A program made the position numbers and the translations under genes. Of a DNA stretch of 64,000 nucleotides, positions 25,618 to 34,230 are shown piece by piece (within the stretch, counting starts at the first letter, position 1; each line of letters starts with the position of its first letter). The notes below the pieces were generated by a model that was not told the origin of the DNA, did not search any database, and saw nothing but the letters and a program-made list of their open reading frames with translations. Source of the stretch: Butyrivibrio sp. AE3004 (GTDB lineage: Bacteria > Bacillota > Clostridia > Lachnospirales > Lachnospiraceae); contig NZ_JNLQ01000001.1 of NCBI RefSeq assembly GCF_000703165.1, positions 62,001 to 126,000 of the forward strand, read 5' to 3'.

Positions 25618-26268
25618 TTACATACTAAGCTGTACCAACAAATCCTTATATCTCTGGGAGTTGGTCCTTATATCTTCCTCTGAAACACCGTAATAAAGAT
25701 ATGCATCTTTCATGATCTTATTACTCTTTCGGATAAAGGACTTACTGCCGCTTGCTCCATCGCCTATGTAACCGGCATTTCTTTCAATGGTTACATCCAT
25801 CATATTTTCAGCATTCTTCTCAGTTTTTACATATTTATGGAAATCAAGATCAAAGACTTCTCTTGCTATAGAGTCAGCTTTCTCCTGATTTTTCTTAGTT
25901 GCCTCATCCATCATTCTAAGCACAGCTTCTGTGTCTTCAATATCATCAATAGAAGGAAAGCACGGCTCTCCTACCAAATCCGGTCTGTGTTCAAACAAAA
26001 GCGATACTCTAAGCTGCTCATATTCTTCAATAACTTGAGGATCTGACATATCAGCTTCAACAAATCCATACCTTGAAACAAGATACTCTCCAAGTTCCTC
26101 TAGGCTATGCGTTCCTGGATGAATTCTTTTTGCGATAAAGTATCTCTTTATCCTTGTTATACGGCTCTGCATCCTTTGCCTAAATGTCGGTTCTTTCGAC
26201 TTATCTAGTAAAAATATGGTAGTGGGCCCATCAGCCCCGCCTATTATCTCTTCAGTTTCTATCCCCAT
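25618..26268 (-). CDS. Soluble protein with an IGGADGPT decarboxylase-like motif
   Basis: A 216-aa protein whose first 20 residues (EEIIGGADGPTTIFLLDK) copy the hallmark loop of sodium-pumping decarboxylase beta subunits, yet the protein has no membrane segments. The rest is charged and helical. The motif near the N-terminus may be a maturation or targeting tag, or a borrowed module. Its start lies four bases after the S41 lipoprotein stop. Function unknown. Confidence 0.65.
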   Translation of the reverse strand: MGIETEEIIGGADGPTTIFLLDKSKEPTFRQRMQSRITRIKRYFIAKRIHPGTHSLEELGEYLVSRYGFVEADMSDPQVIEEYEQLRVSLLFEHRPDLVGEPCFPSIDDIEDTEAVLRMMDEATKKNQEKADSIAREVFDLDFHKYVKTEKNAENMMDVTIERNAGYIGDGASGSKSFIRKSNKIMKDAYLYYGVSEEDIRTNSQRYKDLLVQLSM

Positions 26269-26272
26269 AAAA

Positions 26273-27526
26273 CTATTGTCCCCTTATTAATTCCAGGCAG
26301 CGGCTCAATGGCGCTACTGAATGCTTCTTCTCATTACAGCTGACATCGGGTGCTGTACCGGAAACAGCGTTAATCGATCCGTCAGGATTCTCTCCTGCTG
26401 CACTATTAAACTGAATTAGAAGTCCTGAGTCCGGTAACATTGTAAATGCTACTCTCCCAAGGCCATCACCACTTGTCTTGTCTCCGACCAGTGTTGCCCA
26501 GCCGGTAGATTTACAGAAGCAGGCAAATCTTTCTGCTGCTGAAAAAGTATTCGGTCCGGTTAACACCCAGAACTCATAATTTCCCTGAATTCTTTTTCCA
26601 TCAAAATTATCTTCCAATATGGACCAGTTATTGTTGCAATAATGATTCAATCCCAGATTTGCTGCCCACTCCGGAGCATCTACAAGTTCTGATGTGGGTA
26701 ATAATTCTACATCAGGATCTGCAGAATCAGCTGATTTATAGAAAGCACGCAATTTAAACTCATGATCACCACCAAACGGTGCAACTATATTATCCACCCA
26801 ATAAGTGTTGTCTCCTCCGTGATTAGCGGAAATATCAAAAATGATGTGTTCCGTATCCGGGTATTGTTCCAGAGCATTGTATACTATATCCTTATCCCGC
26901 TTTACCAGTGCATGCTCAAAAGATGGTAACCTCATGTATAATGCATTGCAATCATCATAATAATTCACATAAACTGCCGTGAGCTCATCTGATTTTTCAC
27001 GCTCTGCATACTCTTCATAACTCTGCGGTACAGTATATATGTCTGATAATTTCGGATCTTTTAAAAGCTCAGCAGTCGGAGCCGCGTATTCGTTTGTTGA
27101 AAGCTCTTCGTCCAAAACAAAAGTGCTATATAATGCCTTATATACCTCGGGAGTTATTACTTCCAGATGAGCAAAATGCTCCATTTCTCCGAACAACCGC
27201 TGAATCATATTCGCAAAATCCGCATCTTTATCTATAGAAGTCAATTCCACCTCATATCTGTCATGTAAATCCTTGGTATTAACAATGTTCTCATCAATAT
27301 AAACCAAGTAAGGATAGCTGTTTTCCAACATCCCCCACAGATACTCATAGTCATCTGCATACTTTACTTTGCTCTCTTCGTCAGATGTTTCTATTGAAGA
27401 ACTCTCTAGCAGAGATACTACACTTTGCTCGGTAGCCTCTTGATTTGAGCATCCCCCCAATACAAGCGCAACACAAAGAAAACACCCAGCAACTCTTTTT
27501 TTCATTTCCTTAATCCAAATCTTCAT
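26273..27526 (-). CDS. S41-family peptidase lipoprotein
   Basis: A 417-aa exported protein with a lipobox LGGC (Cys26 from ATG 27526) and a C-terminal S41 (tail-specific protease-like) domain. The serine lies in TGPNTFSAAERFACF near residue 320, with LVGDKTSGDGLG following. There is no PDZ domain. An internal ATG at 27505 (MKKRVAG) with AAGG very close is an alternative start. Probably anchored outside the membrane; substrate unknown. Confidence 0.8.
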   Translation of the reverse strand: MKIWIKEMKKRVAGCFLCVALVLGGCSNQEATEQSVVSLLESSSIETSDEESKVKYADDYEYLWGMLENSYPYLVYIDENIVNTKDLHDRYEVELTSIDKDADFANMIQRLFGEMEHFAHLEVITPEVYKALYSTFVLDEELSTNEYAAPTAELLKDPKLSDIYTVPQSYEEYAEREKSDELTAVYVNYYDDCNALYMRLPSFEHALVKRDKDIVYNALEQYPDTEHIIFDISANHGGDNTYWVDNIVAPFGGDHEFKLRAFYKSADSADPDVELLPTSELVDAPEWAANLGLNHYCNNNWSILEDNFDGKRIQGNYEFWVLTGPNTFSAAERFACFCKSTGWATLVGDKTSGDGLGRVAFTMLPDSGLLIQFNSAAGENPDGSINAVSGTAPDVSCNEKKHSVAPLSRCLELIRGQ

Positions 27527-27596
27527 CGTTATTTTGTTAAAAAACTCCCCCTCATGATATGTGACTCTTGCCTATATCTTTTACTTCTCAAAATAA

Positions 27597-28394
27597 TTAT
27601 CCCCTTTTTTCAAGCTCATCAAAAGTAATTGTAAATGCCTTTAAATCATCAAGTCTTAGCAATATCCCGCCCTTATAGTACTTATCGTTATTGTCATAGT
27701 GGGCACAGCAACCATCAATGTCGATGATATTGTCCTCAAGGTATATTCCTAAAGGTCTCCATCCTTCCGCTTCGTCAGCATGACAGGTTGGCACATGTCC
27801 TATAATGAAAATCCATGGCTCATATGTCGTGTACTCCTTATTATCCATATACACATCCCAGCGAAAAGGCGACTGCCACACTATATCCCATGCAGTCTGA
27901 TAATCAATTTCACCATAAGGAACATCTATCTTATCTTCTTTGAAAAATGAATGCGTAAGAATATACGTTGTACCATTTACCGTGACCTTCGTTGAAAGAG
28001 GACATGACCTTAGCCAGGTAAGAAGCTCTATACGCTCATCCTTTTTGAGGAGCTTATACTTAAAATATGTCTTATTTCCGCCATTTCGAAATACCCAAAG
28101 GACGGAATCTTTCCCTGGGAGCTTCCCATAGTCTACGGTCGCACTCCCATCAGGGGCAACACCGTTTAGCATCATGAACTCATGATTTCCCAAAAGGAAA
28201 TGCATATTTTTAGCATTCATCACATGCTTAAGGATTTTTATCCCATCTGGTCCTCTGTCAATGGCATCTCCTAGCATATAAAGCTCATCCTTATCTGAAA
28301 ACTCCACCTTCTCAAGGAGCTTTAAGAACATATTGTACTGCCCGTGCAGGTCTGATATTGCATATGTTGCCAATGCTTTCTTTATTCCTTCCAA
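27597..28394 (-). CDS. Metallophosphoesterase (Ser/Thr phosphatase-like)
   Basis: A 265-aa calcineurin-type enzyme with all metal-binding motifs in order: AISDLHGQYNMF, LGDAIDRGPDG, FLLGNHEFMM, later LTHSFF, then IIGHVPTC and a final DGCC. Likely a protein or dinucleoside polyphosphate phosphatase of the PrpE/ApaH kind. It stands alone, 70 bases before the S41 gene, with its own promoter in the AT-rich DNA at 28400-28490. Confidence 0.88.
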   Translation of the reverse strand: MEGIKKALATYAISDLHGQYNMFLKLLEKVEFSDKDELYMLGDAIDRGPDGIKILKHVMNAKNMHFLLGNHEFMMLNGVAPDGSATVDYGKLPGKDSVLWVFRNGGNKTYFKYKLLKKDERIELLTWLRSCPLSTKVTVNGTTYILTHSFFKEDKIDVPYGEIDYQTAWDIVWQSPFRWDVYMDNKEYTTYEPWIFIIGHVPTCHADEAEGWRPLGIYLEDNIIDIDGCCAHYDNNDKYYKGGILLRLDDLKAFTITFDELEKRG

Positions 28395-28504
28395 TTTTTC
28401 TTAATTGAAAACAAAATCAAAAATGCCCCAACAAACACATTTTATCATAGAAAATAGCTCATTATAGCTAAAAGATAGCTGTCACCAAGTAAGAATAAAC
28501 GCAT

Positions 28505-28650
28505 GCATAAGGGGTTTCCCTGGGGAAACCGTTGGAGAAAGGGGACTTTAATCCCACCTTTCAATGCCGCATCAAAACCTCTCTTGTGAGAATATCCTCC
28601 TGCGGCATTGTGGTCTGGGAGATGGGCAGACCAACGCCGGAGGCGGTGCT
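28505..28650. ncRNA. Possible structured RNA in the 480-bp gap before the phosphatase
   Basis: Several perfect hairpins follow each other: GGTTTCC-CTGG-GGAAACC (28513-28530), CAATGCCGCA with TGCGGCATTG (28562/28601), GGTCTG...CAGACC (28612-28632) and GCCGGAGGC. This stretch is more GC-rich than its surroundings. I cannot match it to a known riboswitch. Orientation is uncertain. Confidence 0.4.
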
Positions 28651-28664
28651 AGGAATGGTACACA

Positions 28665-28691
28665 TTAAAAGAGCCCATCCGAAGATGGGCT
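28665..28691 (-). terminator. Terminator after the short leader ORF
   Basis: AGCCCATC-TTCG-GATGGGCT followed by CTTTT on the minus strand. A TTCG tetraloop makes this a strong intrinsic terminator. Confidence 0.85.
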
Positions 28692-28730
28692 GAATATATA
28701 TGAAGTGCTTAGTCAATTATGGACCCAGCA

Positions 28731-28778
28731 CTAATTGAGGTTAGGCACTGTTTTCAGTGCAGTTGAGGTAGTTTTCAT
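28731..28778 (-). CDS. Putative 15-aa leader peptide
   Basis: ATG 28778 has a perfect AGGAGG site nine bases upstream and encodes MKTTSTALKTVPNLN followed by TAG, 40 bases before a strong terminator. The ribosome site is far better than needed by chance. A leader peptide controlling transcription into the structured region is possible; so is a small secreted or signalling peptide or a gene remnant. Confidence 0.4.
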   Translation of the reverse strand: MKTTSTALKTVPNLN

Positions 28779-28875
28779 AAGCGTATACCTCCTTTCCTCA
28801 GTCAGTATTTTATCATAAATCAGCTCTATTTATTCATAGATACTTGATCTCTAATACACTAGAAATCACCTCGAA

Positions 28876-29358
28876 TCACTTATCATCAGAGGAAACCAAA
28901 TCAATCAAATCCTTCGTATCATCCCTGGTCTCTTCTCGCTTCCTTGCTTCAGTTGCAATCTTATCCTTCATCACTGCCTGCATGATAAGCCCCTGATCCT
29001 TAGCTGAGAACATACTTATGCTCATTAGAAGCTCATCTATGTTATCCCTGTTAACAAGAAGGCTCCCACCCTTGGAGAGCTTGATCCTGATACACTTACT
29101 CTCATCTGAAACATTCCCAAGCTCTAACCTGTTACTTTCCTTATTACAGTAATATATCGCACTCTTATAGCCTATATGTCCGGTACTGTCAGCAAGATCA
29201 AAGTATTCACAGGGCCTGTTATCCTGCACATACTCCTTCGCTGTACTGTTAAATATTTCCAAAAACGAGGACCTCTTGGTATCACCTATACTCTCAGGCC
29301 TGAGACTATGGGTATATATCTGATGCTTATTACTTTCATTTATCCCTTCAGTTATCAT
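28876..29358 (-). CDS. Hypothetical 160-aa protein
   Basis: A soluble, charged protein. The middle (YFDLADSTGHIGYKSAIYYC) looks like a small beta-sheet domain, and the C-terminus is a charged helix. No family recognised. A long interrupted hairpin (29396-29436) lies in its upstream region. Confidence 0.6.
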   Translation of the reverse strand: MITEGINESNKHQIYTHSLRPESIGDTKRSSFLEIFNSTAKEYVQDNRPCEYFDLADSTGHIGYKSAIYYCNKESNRLELGNVSDESKCIRIKLSKGGSLLVNRDNIDELLMSISMFSAKDQGLIMQAVMKDKIATEARKREETRDDTKDLIDLVSSDDK

Positions 29359-29395
29359 AAAATCCCTCCATTCAAAACAAAAACAGTAACAAAAA

Positions 29396-29436
29396 GCCAG
29401 ACCTGGCGGTTTTATCCATTACCGCCAATGCCTGGC
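29396..29436. other. Interrupted hairpin upstream of the 160-aa gene
   Basis: GCCAG/CTGGC and GGCGGT/ACCGCC pair in two blocks around a loop. It could be a regulatory RNA structure or operator. The rest of the gap (29440-29660) shows nothing else. Confidence 0.4.
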
Positions 29437-29668
29437 AATCCTTTGCTATTTTGTTTATCGGAAGAAATCCATTAGAGCTTTACTCCAGATTCTTTGAATT
29501 AAGATGAATCTCTTCTCAAAATCCGTCACGGGGCAGAGTATATTTTGTCCATCTGTCATATCCTAATTCTTGCATTTCACCTTTAAAATTTCGCCACTTA
29601 CATAAGATGTAAGGACAGGTCCATGGGAATATTGTATGATTGCATCATCAAAGAAAGGAGCAAACTTC

Positions 29669-30106
29669 ATGAAGGTTAACGTAGATATATCTCCACAATA
29701 CAAGGATCCATATGCTGTGATATACACAGAAAGGGTAACCCCGGACATACAGCGTATGATCGATATGCTCGGCTCATATGACAGCCCGATTACAGCTTTG
29801 CAAAGCAACGGAGACATAGTGATCCTGCAGCCTGCAGAAATCTATATGGTCAGGGTGGAAAACACAGAAAACATAATCTATACGGAAAGGAAGCAGTACA
29901 GGTCACGAAAAAGACTCTACGAGATCGGCGAACAGCTTGGTAACCAGTTCATGCAGATATCAAAATCCACCCTCATAAATCTCTCATGCATGGACAGCAT
30001 AGAGCCCGGTTTTAGCGGAACGCTCCTATTAAAGCTAAAAAATGGCTGTAAAGATTATGTTTCAAGAAAGTATCTGTCAGAATTTAAAAAATATCTAGGA
30101 CTATAA
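29669..30106 (+). CDS. LytTR DNA-binding regulator
   Basis: A 145-aa protein with a short N-terminal helical region and a C-terminal LytTR domain: GDIVILQPAEIYMVRVENTE, then GNQFMQISKSTLINLSCMDS and VSRKYLSEFKKYL. LytTR domains bind direct repeats at promoters. There is no receiver domain. Start ATG 29669 has AAAGGAG seven bases upstream. It pairs with the DUF3021 membrane protein 12 bases downstream, a common Firmicute pair in which the membrane protein is thought to control the regulator. Confidence 0.9.
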   Translation: MKVNVDISPQYKDPYAVIYTERVTPDIQRMIDMLGSYDSPITALQSNGDIVILQPAEIYMVRVENTENIIYTERKQYRSRKRLYEIGEQLGNQFMQISKSTLINLSCMDSIEPGFSGTLLLKLKNGCKDYVSRKYLSEFKKYLGL

Positions 30107-30118
30107 AGGAGAAAAATA

Positions 30119-30538
30119 ATGAAAGAAGTTGTAAAAAGAGCAGTTCTTGGAATAGGTATCGCAATGTTATTCTTTTGTATCTCAGGAATTATTTTCGACA
30201 TAAACGGCGGCGGAACATTTACGCTTACCAACTACCAGTTCACCAAAATGGTACTTGGATGCATAATCGTCGGCATAGGATTTGGTGTCCCGACAATAGT
30301 TTATGATGCTGAAAACATCCCAATGCCCTTAAGGGTACTGATCCACATGGGCATTGGCTGCATAATCTATACCATAGTGGCATTCAATGTTGGCTGGGTA
30401 AACGCATCAACACCCGCCCAGGGCATAATTGTGATCGGAGCACAGCTCCTTGTTGCTTTTATCACCTGGTTCCTCTTCATGAGACATTACAGCGCTGAGG
30501 CAAAAAAGATGAATGACAGAATTCAGGCATTAAAATAA
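30119..30538 (+). CDS. DUF3021 membrane protein
   Basis: A 139-aa protein with four membrane segments, the usual DUF3021 topology, ending in a charged tail (RHYSAEAKKMNDRIQALK). Encoded with the LytTR regulator as a two-gene operon; likely its membrane partner. Confidence 0.85.
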   Translation: MKEVVKRAVLGIGIAMLFFCISGIIFDINGGGTFTLTNYQFTKMVLGCIIVGIGFGVPTIVYDAENIPMPLRVLIHMGIGCIIYTIVAFNVGWVNASTPAQGIIVIGAQLLVAFITWFLFMRHYSAEAKKMNDRIQALK

Positions 30539-30575
30539 ATTCTTAGAACAAACATTAAAAACACCTGTTATTATT

Positions 30576-30617
30576 CAAAAACGTTTGGGAGGTTTCTGAC
30601 TTCTCAAACGTTTTTGA
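30576..30617 (+). terminator. Terminator of the LytTR operon
   Basis: CAAAAACGTTTGGGA pairs with TCTCAAACGTTTTTG; the stem ends in the T-run. Confidence 0.8.
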
Positions 30618-30806
30618 TGCCTGGACTTACTATATTTGCTATAAAAAGGTATAATGCCCCTTTCCCCAATACCAGTGGATAATACTCTTCGCATATTTTT
30701 TTAATGTTCAATCCACAAAGACCTCCTTTGCTGCTCATTTTTCTGATTCTATTATATTAGTCCACTTTTTGAGAAATTCGTTACAGGAATTATTATTTAT
30801 TATTAA

Positions 30807-30839
30807 AAAACTCACGACGCGATTTTTGTCGTGAGTTTT
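30807..30839. terminator. Bidirectional terminator
   Basis: AAAACTCACGAC/GTCGTGAGTTTT, a 12-bp perfect stem. It lies 35 bases beyond the restored end of the GNAT-YwqG gene (30874). Confidence 0.85.
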
Positions 30840-30935
30840 GCAAATTTCATATCATGATATCAAAGTCAGTTCATCAGAAACAATCCCAGGTATAGAGTAC
30901 ATTATCGAAGTTAAGGTTTTTCAGATCATCCTCTT

Positions 30936-32021
30936 CTATAAAAAGTGACCTACTCCTGAGTCTCCCCACATGATCTCGTATCCATCGCCATAACAGGAAT
31001 CCATCTGGAAAAGGAGGGTATCATATTTACCATCGTCTCGAGGATCATCCTGGGTAAAGAAGGGATAGCCAAATATTTTATTGCCGGTGATGCCTTCATC
31101 TTCATCGGAGTCTTTACCGGCTTTCTTATCAATACCTTCTTCAAAGGTGATACCATAGCAGTCACAGAGCGGGAAATATTCATCCTTTTCCCTATTTAGA
31201 TCAGCGGCAGATCGGATACCAAGGCTTTTTACTGATTCCTCAGATACAGCCGGATCAATATCTTTGTGATATATAACTTTGAAGTCCTTGTCATCATCAT
31301 AGCTACAGCCATAAACATCATCGCAGCCTATGAAGAACTGTAATAGTCCTTCCTTTGGAAGAAGAGGATTTTTTACATCACTTAGGTTTATCTGGGCAAG
31401 GAGTATGAGTTTTTCACCCTTCATGCTAACAGGGTATTCCTTGTCTTGTGGCCAGTAAGGATATCCTCCGAACTTGCTGTCTGTAAGGGCTACTTTATCT
31501 GAAGGATTAACCGTAATATTAATCACTTTTTTGGGCTGAGCAGACTTATTTTTGCTTTGTTTTTTAGTTTTAGATGGCTCAGTGTAGGAAGGATTGGTAT
31601 AAAAATAGTTATGAGTTTCTTGCGGACCATAAATGGGATTAACATAATTATCTTTTTCATAACCGCATTTTTTTAAAACCCTTAGCATGGCAAGATTATC
31701 AGGGAGTATCTCTATGCAGATGTTTTTTAGTCCTGATGATATGCATTCTTCCTCAGCATATTTCATAAGCTCTGTAGCAAGGCCCTTATTTCTGTGATCG
31801 GGGTGCACGGAAATTCCCATGATTTTCATATAATTGTCTTTACCGCTCCAGTTGTAGGTGGCGAGATTTCCTATTATCTTGTTATCGTCCATAAGAGCAT
31901 AGTAAGTATTTCTATCATTCTTCAAAAGATCGAGCCACCAACTGACTTTTGTAAAGCAGAGTTTATCAAATTCCAGAATGGCATCGTAGGAATCCATTCC
32001 GAGTTTTTGCATTGTGATCAT
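30936..32021 (-). CDS. GNAT acetyltransferase-YwqG (DUF1963) fusion with a 3' frameshift
   Basis: Residues 1-145 are a GNAT domain (MGISVHPDHRNKGLATELMK is the acetyl-CoA loop). Residues 165-361 are a DUF1963/YwqG domain (FGGYPYWPQDKEYP, ILLAQINLSDV, MWGDSGVGHF). Translation stops after GVGHFL inside a run of five T (30940-30944). Adding one T would continue IEEDDLKNLNFDNVLYTWDC to a stop at 30874, the normal YwqG ending. So the gene is either a recent frameshift mutant, slips during expression, or contains a sequencing error. Role of the fusion is unknown. Confidence 0.8.
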   Translation of the reverse strand: MITMQKLGMDSYDAILEFDKLCFTKVSWWLDLLKNDRNTYYALMDDNKIIGNLATYNWSGKDNYMKIMGISVHPDHRNKGLATELMKYAEEECISSGLKNICIEILPDNLAMLRVLKKCGYEKDNYVNPIYGPQETHNYFYTNPSYTEPSKTKKQSKNKSAQPKKVINITVNPSDKVALTDSKFGGYPYWPQDKEYPVSMKGEKLILLAQINLSDVKNPLLPKEGLLQFFIGCDDVYGCSYDDDKDFKVIYHKDIDPAVSEESVKSLGIRSAADLNREKDEYFPLCDCYGITFEEGIDKKAGKDSDEDEGITGNKIFGYPFFTQDDPRDDGKYDTLLFQMDSCYGDGYEIMWGDSGVGHFL

Positions 32022-32203
32022 ATAATATAGTTCCCTTCGTATATTATGAAATGTGGTACATACTTAGTTAATATAGCAGAAAAGACAGGCTATGTCAGGG
32101 TTTGAACACTAAGTCATATGGGATATTTTGGCAAAATAGAAGGATGCTTTTCTGAAAAAATTAAAATATTGTTCGTCTGAGTTGCACATGCTAAAATATT
32201 CTT

Positions 32204-32279
32204 AAATGTTGATTCAATCACCATTTTTGTATTCCAAAATGTTGATTTGGATGCATTTTAAATATTCTAAAATGTTGAT
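32204..32279 (+). promoter_or_regulatory. Three 33-bp-spaced AAATGTTGAT repeats
   Basis: Identical 10-mers AAATGTTGAT start at 32204, 32237 and 32270, each preceded by a TTC-rich segment; the last ends 11 bases before the ATPase ATG. Regular spacing of about three helical turns suggests cooperative binding of one protein on one DNA face, possibly the ATPase itself. Confidence 0.6.
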
Positions 32280-32290
32280 GAGGTGTCGTA

Positions 32291-33598
32291 ATGCTAAAAA
32301 GAAAAGTTACTGAGCAGCTGAAAAACTGGATTTCCGCCAAAGATAAGAAATGCCTTATCGTCAAAGGCGCTCGCCAGACTGGAAAAACATATATAATTGA
32401 GCAATTCGCCCGTGATAACTACGAAGAAACCGTTGAAATCAACTTTAAAGAGACTCCTTCAGCCGCTGAGATTTTCTCAGGTGATCTGACTGTTGATAGC
32501 ATGGTCATGGCATTAAGATTCAGATTTCCGGAAAAGAAAATTGTTCCTGATAAAACGCTTATCTTTTTAGACGAGATCCAGGAATGTCCGGAAGCCATAA
32601 CTTCACTTAAGTTCTGGGCTACAGATAACAGATATGACGTAATAGCTTCAGGCTCTCTTCTGGGTATAGATTACAAAAGATCATCATCCTACCCCGTAGG
32701 GTATGTTGATTACATCACAATGCATGGACTTGATTTCGAAGAATACCTCTGGGGACTTGGCATTTCTGATGACATGATAAGATCACTTCAATCCTTTTTT
32801 TCCGAGAAGAAGGCTGTTCCGGAAGGCATCCACAATCAGATGATGTCATATTACAGACAGTATATCGCCACCGGTGGTATGCCTGAAGCTGTTCAAAAAT
32901 ATATAGATTCCAAAGATTACAGGGAAGTAGATAAGGTACAGCGGAGCCTCCTGCAGGGTTATTTGTATGATATAGCTCATTACGCAACTGCTGAAGAAAA
33001 GGTAAAGGCAGAAAAATGCTATCTTTCCCTTTCAAAGCAGCTCCTTGATAAGAAAAACCATAAATTTCAGTATAAAGAGATTGAACATGGCGCAAGGGCT
33101 CAGAAGTATTACTCAAGCATAGACTGGCTCCTAAGAGCAGATATCATCCAGCTCTGCCGGCTTGTTTCTGATATGCGCTATGATCTTGATGATTATGCAA
33201 GAGACGACTTTTTCCGGGCGTATACCACTGATCTATCTCTGCTTATTGCCATGAAAGATTTTTCACTAAAGCAGCATATCGTTGAAAACACGCTTTCCGG
33301 AAGCACAAAAGGTGGATTGTTTGAGTGCGCCATTGCAGATGCTCTGATCAAAAAAGATTACTCTCTTTTCTTCTATAAAAATGAAACAACTAAAAAGGAA
33401 ATAGATTTTCTGATTCAAAAAGATGGCAAGGTCATTCCAATAGAAGTAAAGAGCGGTAATACGCGTGCTACATCGCTTAATTCTGTGATAAAAAATAAAT
33501 CCGATATAGATTTTGGATATAAGTTCATAGATGGCAACATAGGCGTAGGAGACGCAGGAATAATCACCCTTCCGTTATACATGGCTCTATTCATTTAA
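32291..33598 (+). CDS. AAA ATPase with DUF4143 domain
   Basis: A 435-aa protein. Residues 18-150 are an AAA_14 ATPase: Walker A VKGARQTGKTYIIEQFA, Walker B TLIFLDEIQECPEA, sensor IASGSLLG. The C-terminal DUF4143 domain carries a PD-(D/E)xK-like nuclease pattern (KEIDFLIQKDGKVIPIEVKS). The family is common, often as single genes, and its role is unsettled. The upstream array of repeats suggests self-regulation. GAGG lies seven bases before the ATG. Confidence 0.88.
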   Translation: MLKRKVTEQLKNWISAKDKKCLIVKGARQTGKTYIIEQFARDNYEETVEINFKETPSAAEIFSGDLTVDSMVMALRFRFPEKKIVPDKTLIFLDEIQECPEAITSLKFWATDNRYDVIASGSLLGIDYKRSSSYPVGYVDYITMHGLDFEEYLWGLGISDDMIRSLQSFFSEKKAVPEGIHNQMMSYYRQYIATGGMPEAVQKYIDSKDYREVDKVQRSLLQGYLYDIAHYATAEEKVKAEKCYLSLSKQLLDKKNHKFQYKEIEHGARAQKYYSSIDWLLRADIIQLCRLVSDMRYDLDDYARDDFFRAYTTDLSLLIAMKDFSLKQHIVENTLSGSTKGGLFECAIADALIKKDYSLFFYKNETTKKEIDFLIQKDGKVIPIEVKSGNTRATSLNSVIKNKSDIDFGYKFIDGNIGVGDAGIITLPLYMALFI

Positions 33599-33665
33599 AA
33601 ACATATCCATATTCCTATTTCTTAGCGTCTTATACAATGCCAGACCATTATGAAGCAATATTTTT

Positions 33666-33761
33666 GTAAACGGCAAGTAGTTTTCCATAAATTACGGCAT
33701 TTAATTTTCCAGAAAATGCGGCAAACAATTTTCCATAGTTTGCGGCATTTTATTTTCCATA
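33666..33761 (-). repeat. Four tandem 24-bp repeats, IS21-end-like
   Basis: Read on the minus strand, four contiguous 24-bp units follow the pattern TATGGAAAA-N5-TGCCG-N5. A hairpin TTTGTGGGC-AGA-GCCCACAAA lies just outside, as at the IS21-like left end near 4.8 kb. It is most likely the end of a lost IS21-family element. The ATPase gene ends 68 bases to the left. Confidence 0.55.
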
Positions 33762-33825
33762 CCGACAGTTACTATAACTATCAGCATTTGTGGGCTCTGC
33801 CCACAAATACCGGTAGTATTCATGA

Positions 33826-34230
33826 TTAAAGAATTGCTGCGTACTTGGGATTGCTTCGCAGTTTAGAAATGACATCTTCTGAGAAAAGCTCGATATACTG
33901 TTTAAAAGTTCCTTCATTGATATGGACAAAACGGGAAGGCAATTCAGTTGCGTTACTTATGCCTGCACTGGTCGGCCTTTTTATGGGCTCTTTGGCGGCT
34001 TCTGTAAAGCAATCACCATGATCATGGGCTTTTTCAAAGCAACTTATGGCTTGTTCATAATCTTTATTTCTGTTACAAATACGTGCTGCGTTCAAGTAAA
34101 GCAAGCATATATCGCTATTAAACCATCCATAATTACCATCTCCAAAAGCAGACTTATAAAGCATAACAAGCGAAAGATAGATCTCCGGATTGTTGGTAGT
34201 TGCAAAGTGTTCAAAATTCATGTTTAGCAC
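33826..34230 (-). pseudogene. Tetratricopeptide-type protein, C-terminal remnant
   Basis: The 134 residues hold one clear TPR unit (AARICNRNKDYEQAISCFEK) and a conserved end (TFKQYIELFSEDVISKLRSN). This looks like the C-terminal half of a TPR protein; there is no good ribosome site, and the left flank carries an IS21-like end. Probably truncated. Confidence 0.5.

Noticed and set aside
28505..28650. Assignment of the structured region to a known riboswitch, 6S, SRP or RNase P RNA
   Set aside because: None of the diagnostic conserved bases of those RNAs could be found.
33666..33761. Tandem 24-bp units considered as a CRISPR array
   Set aside because: Units are directly adjacent with variable bases inside each unit, there are no spacers of 30 bases or more and no cas genes.
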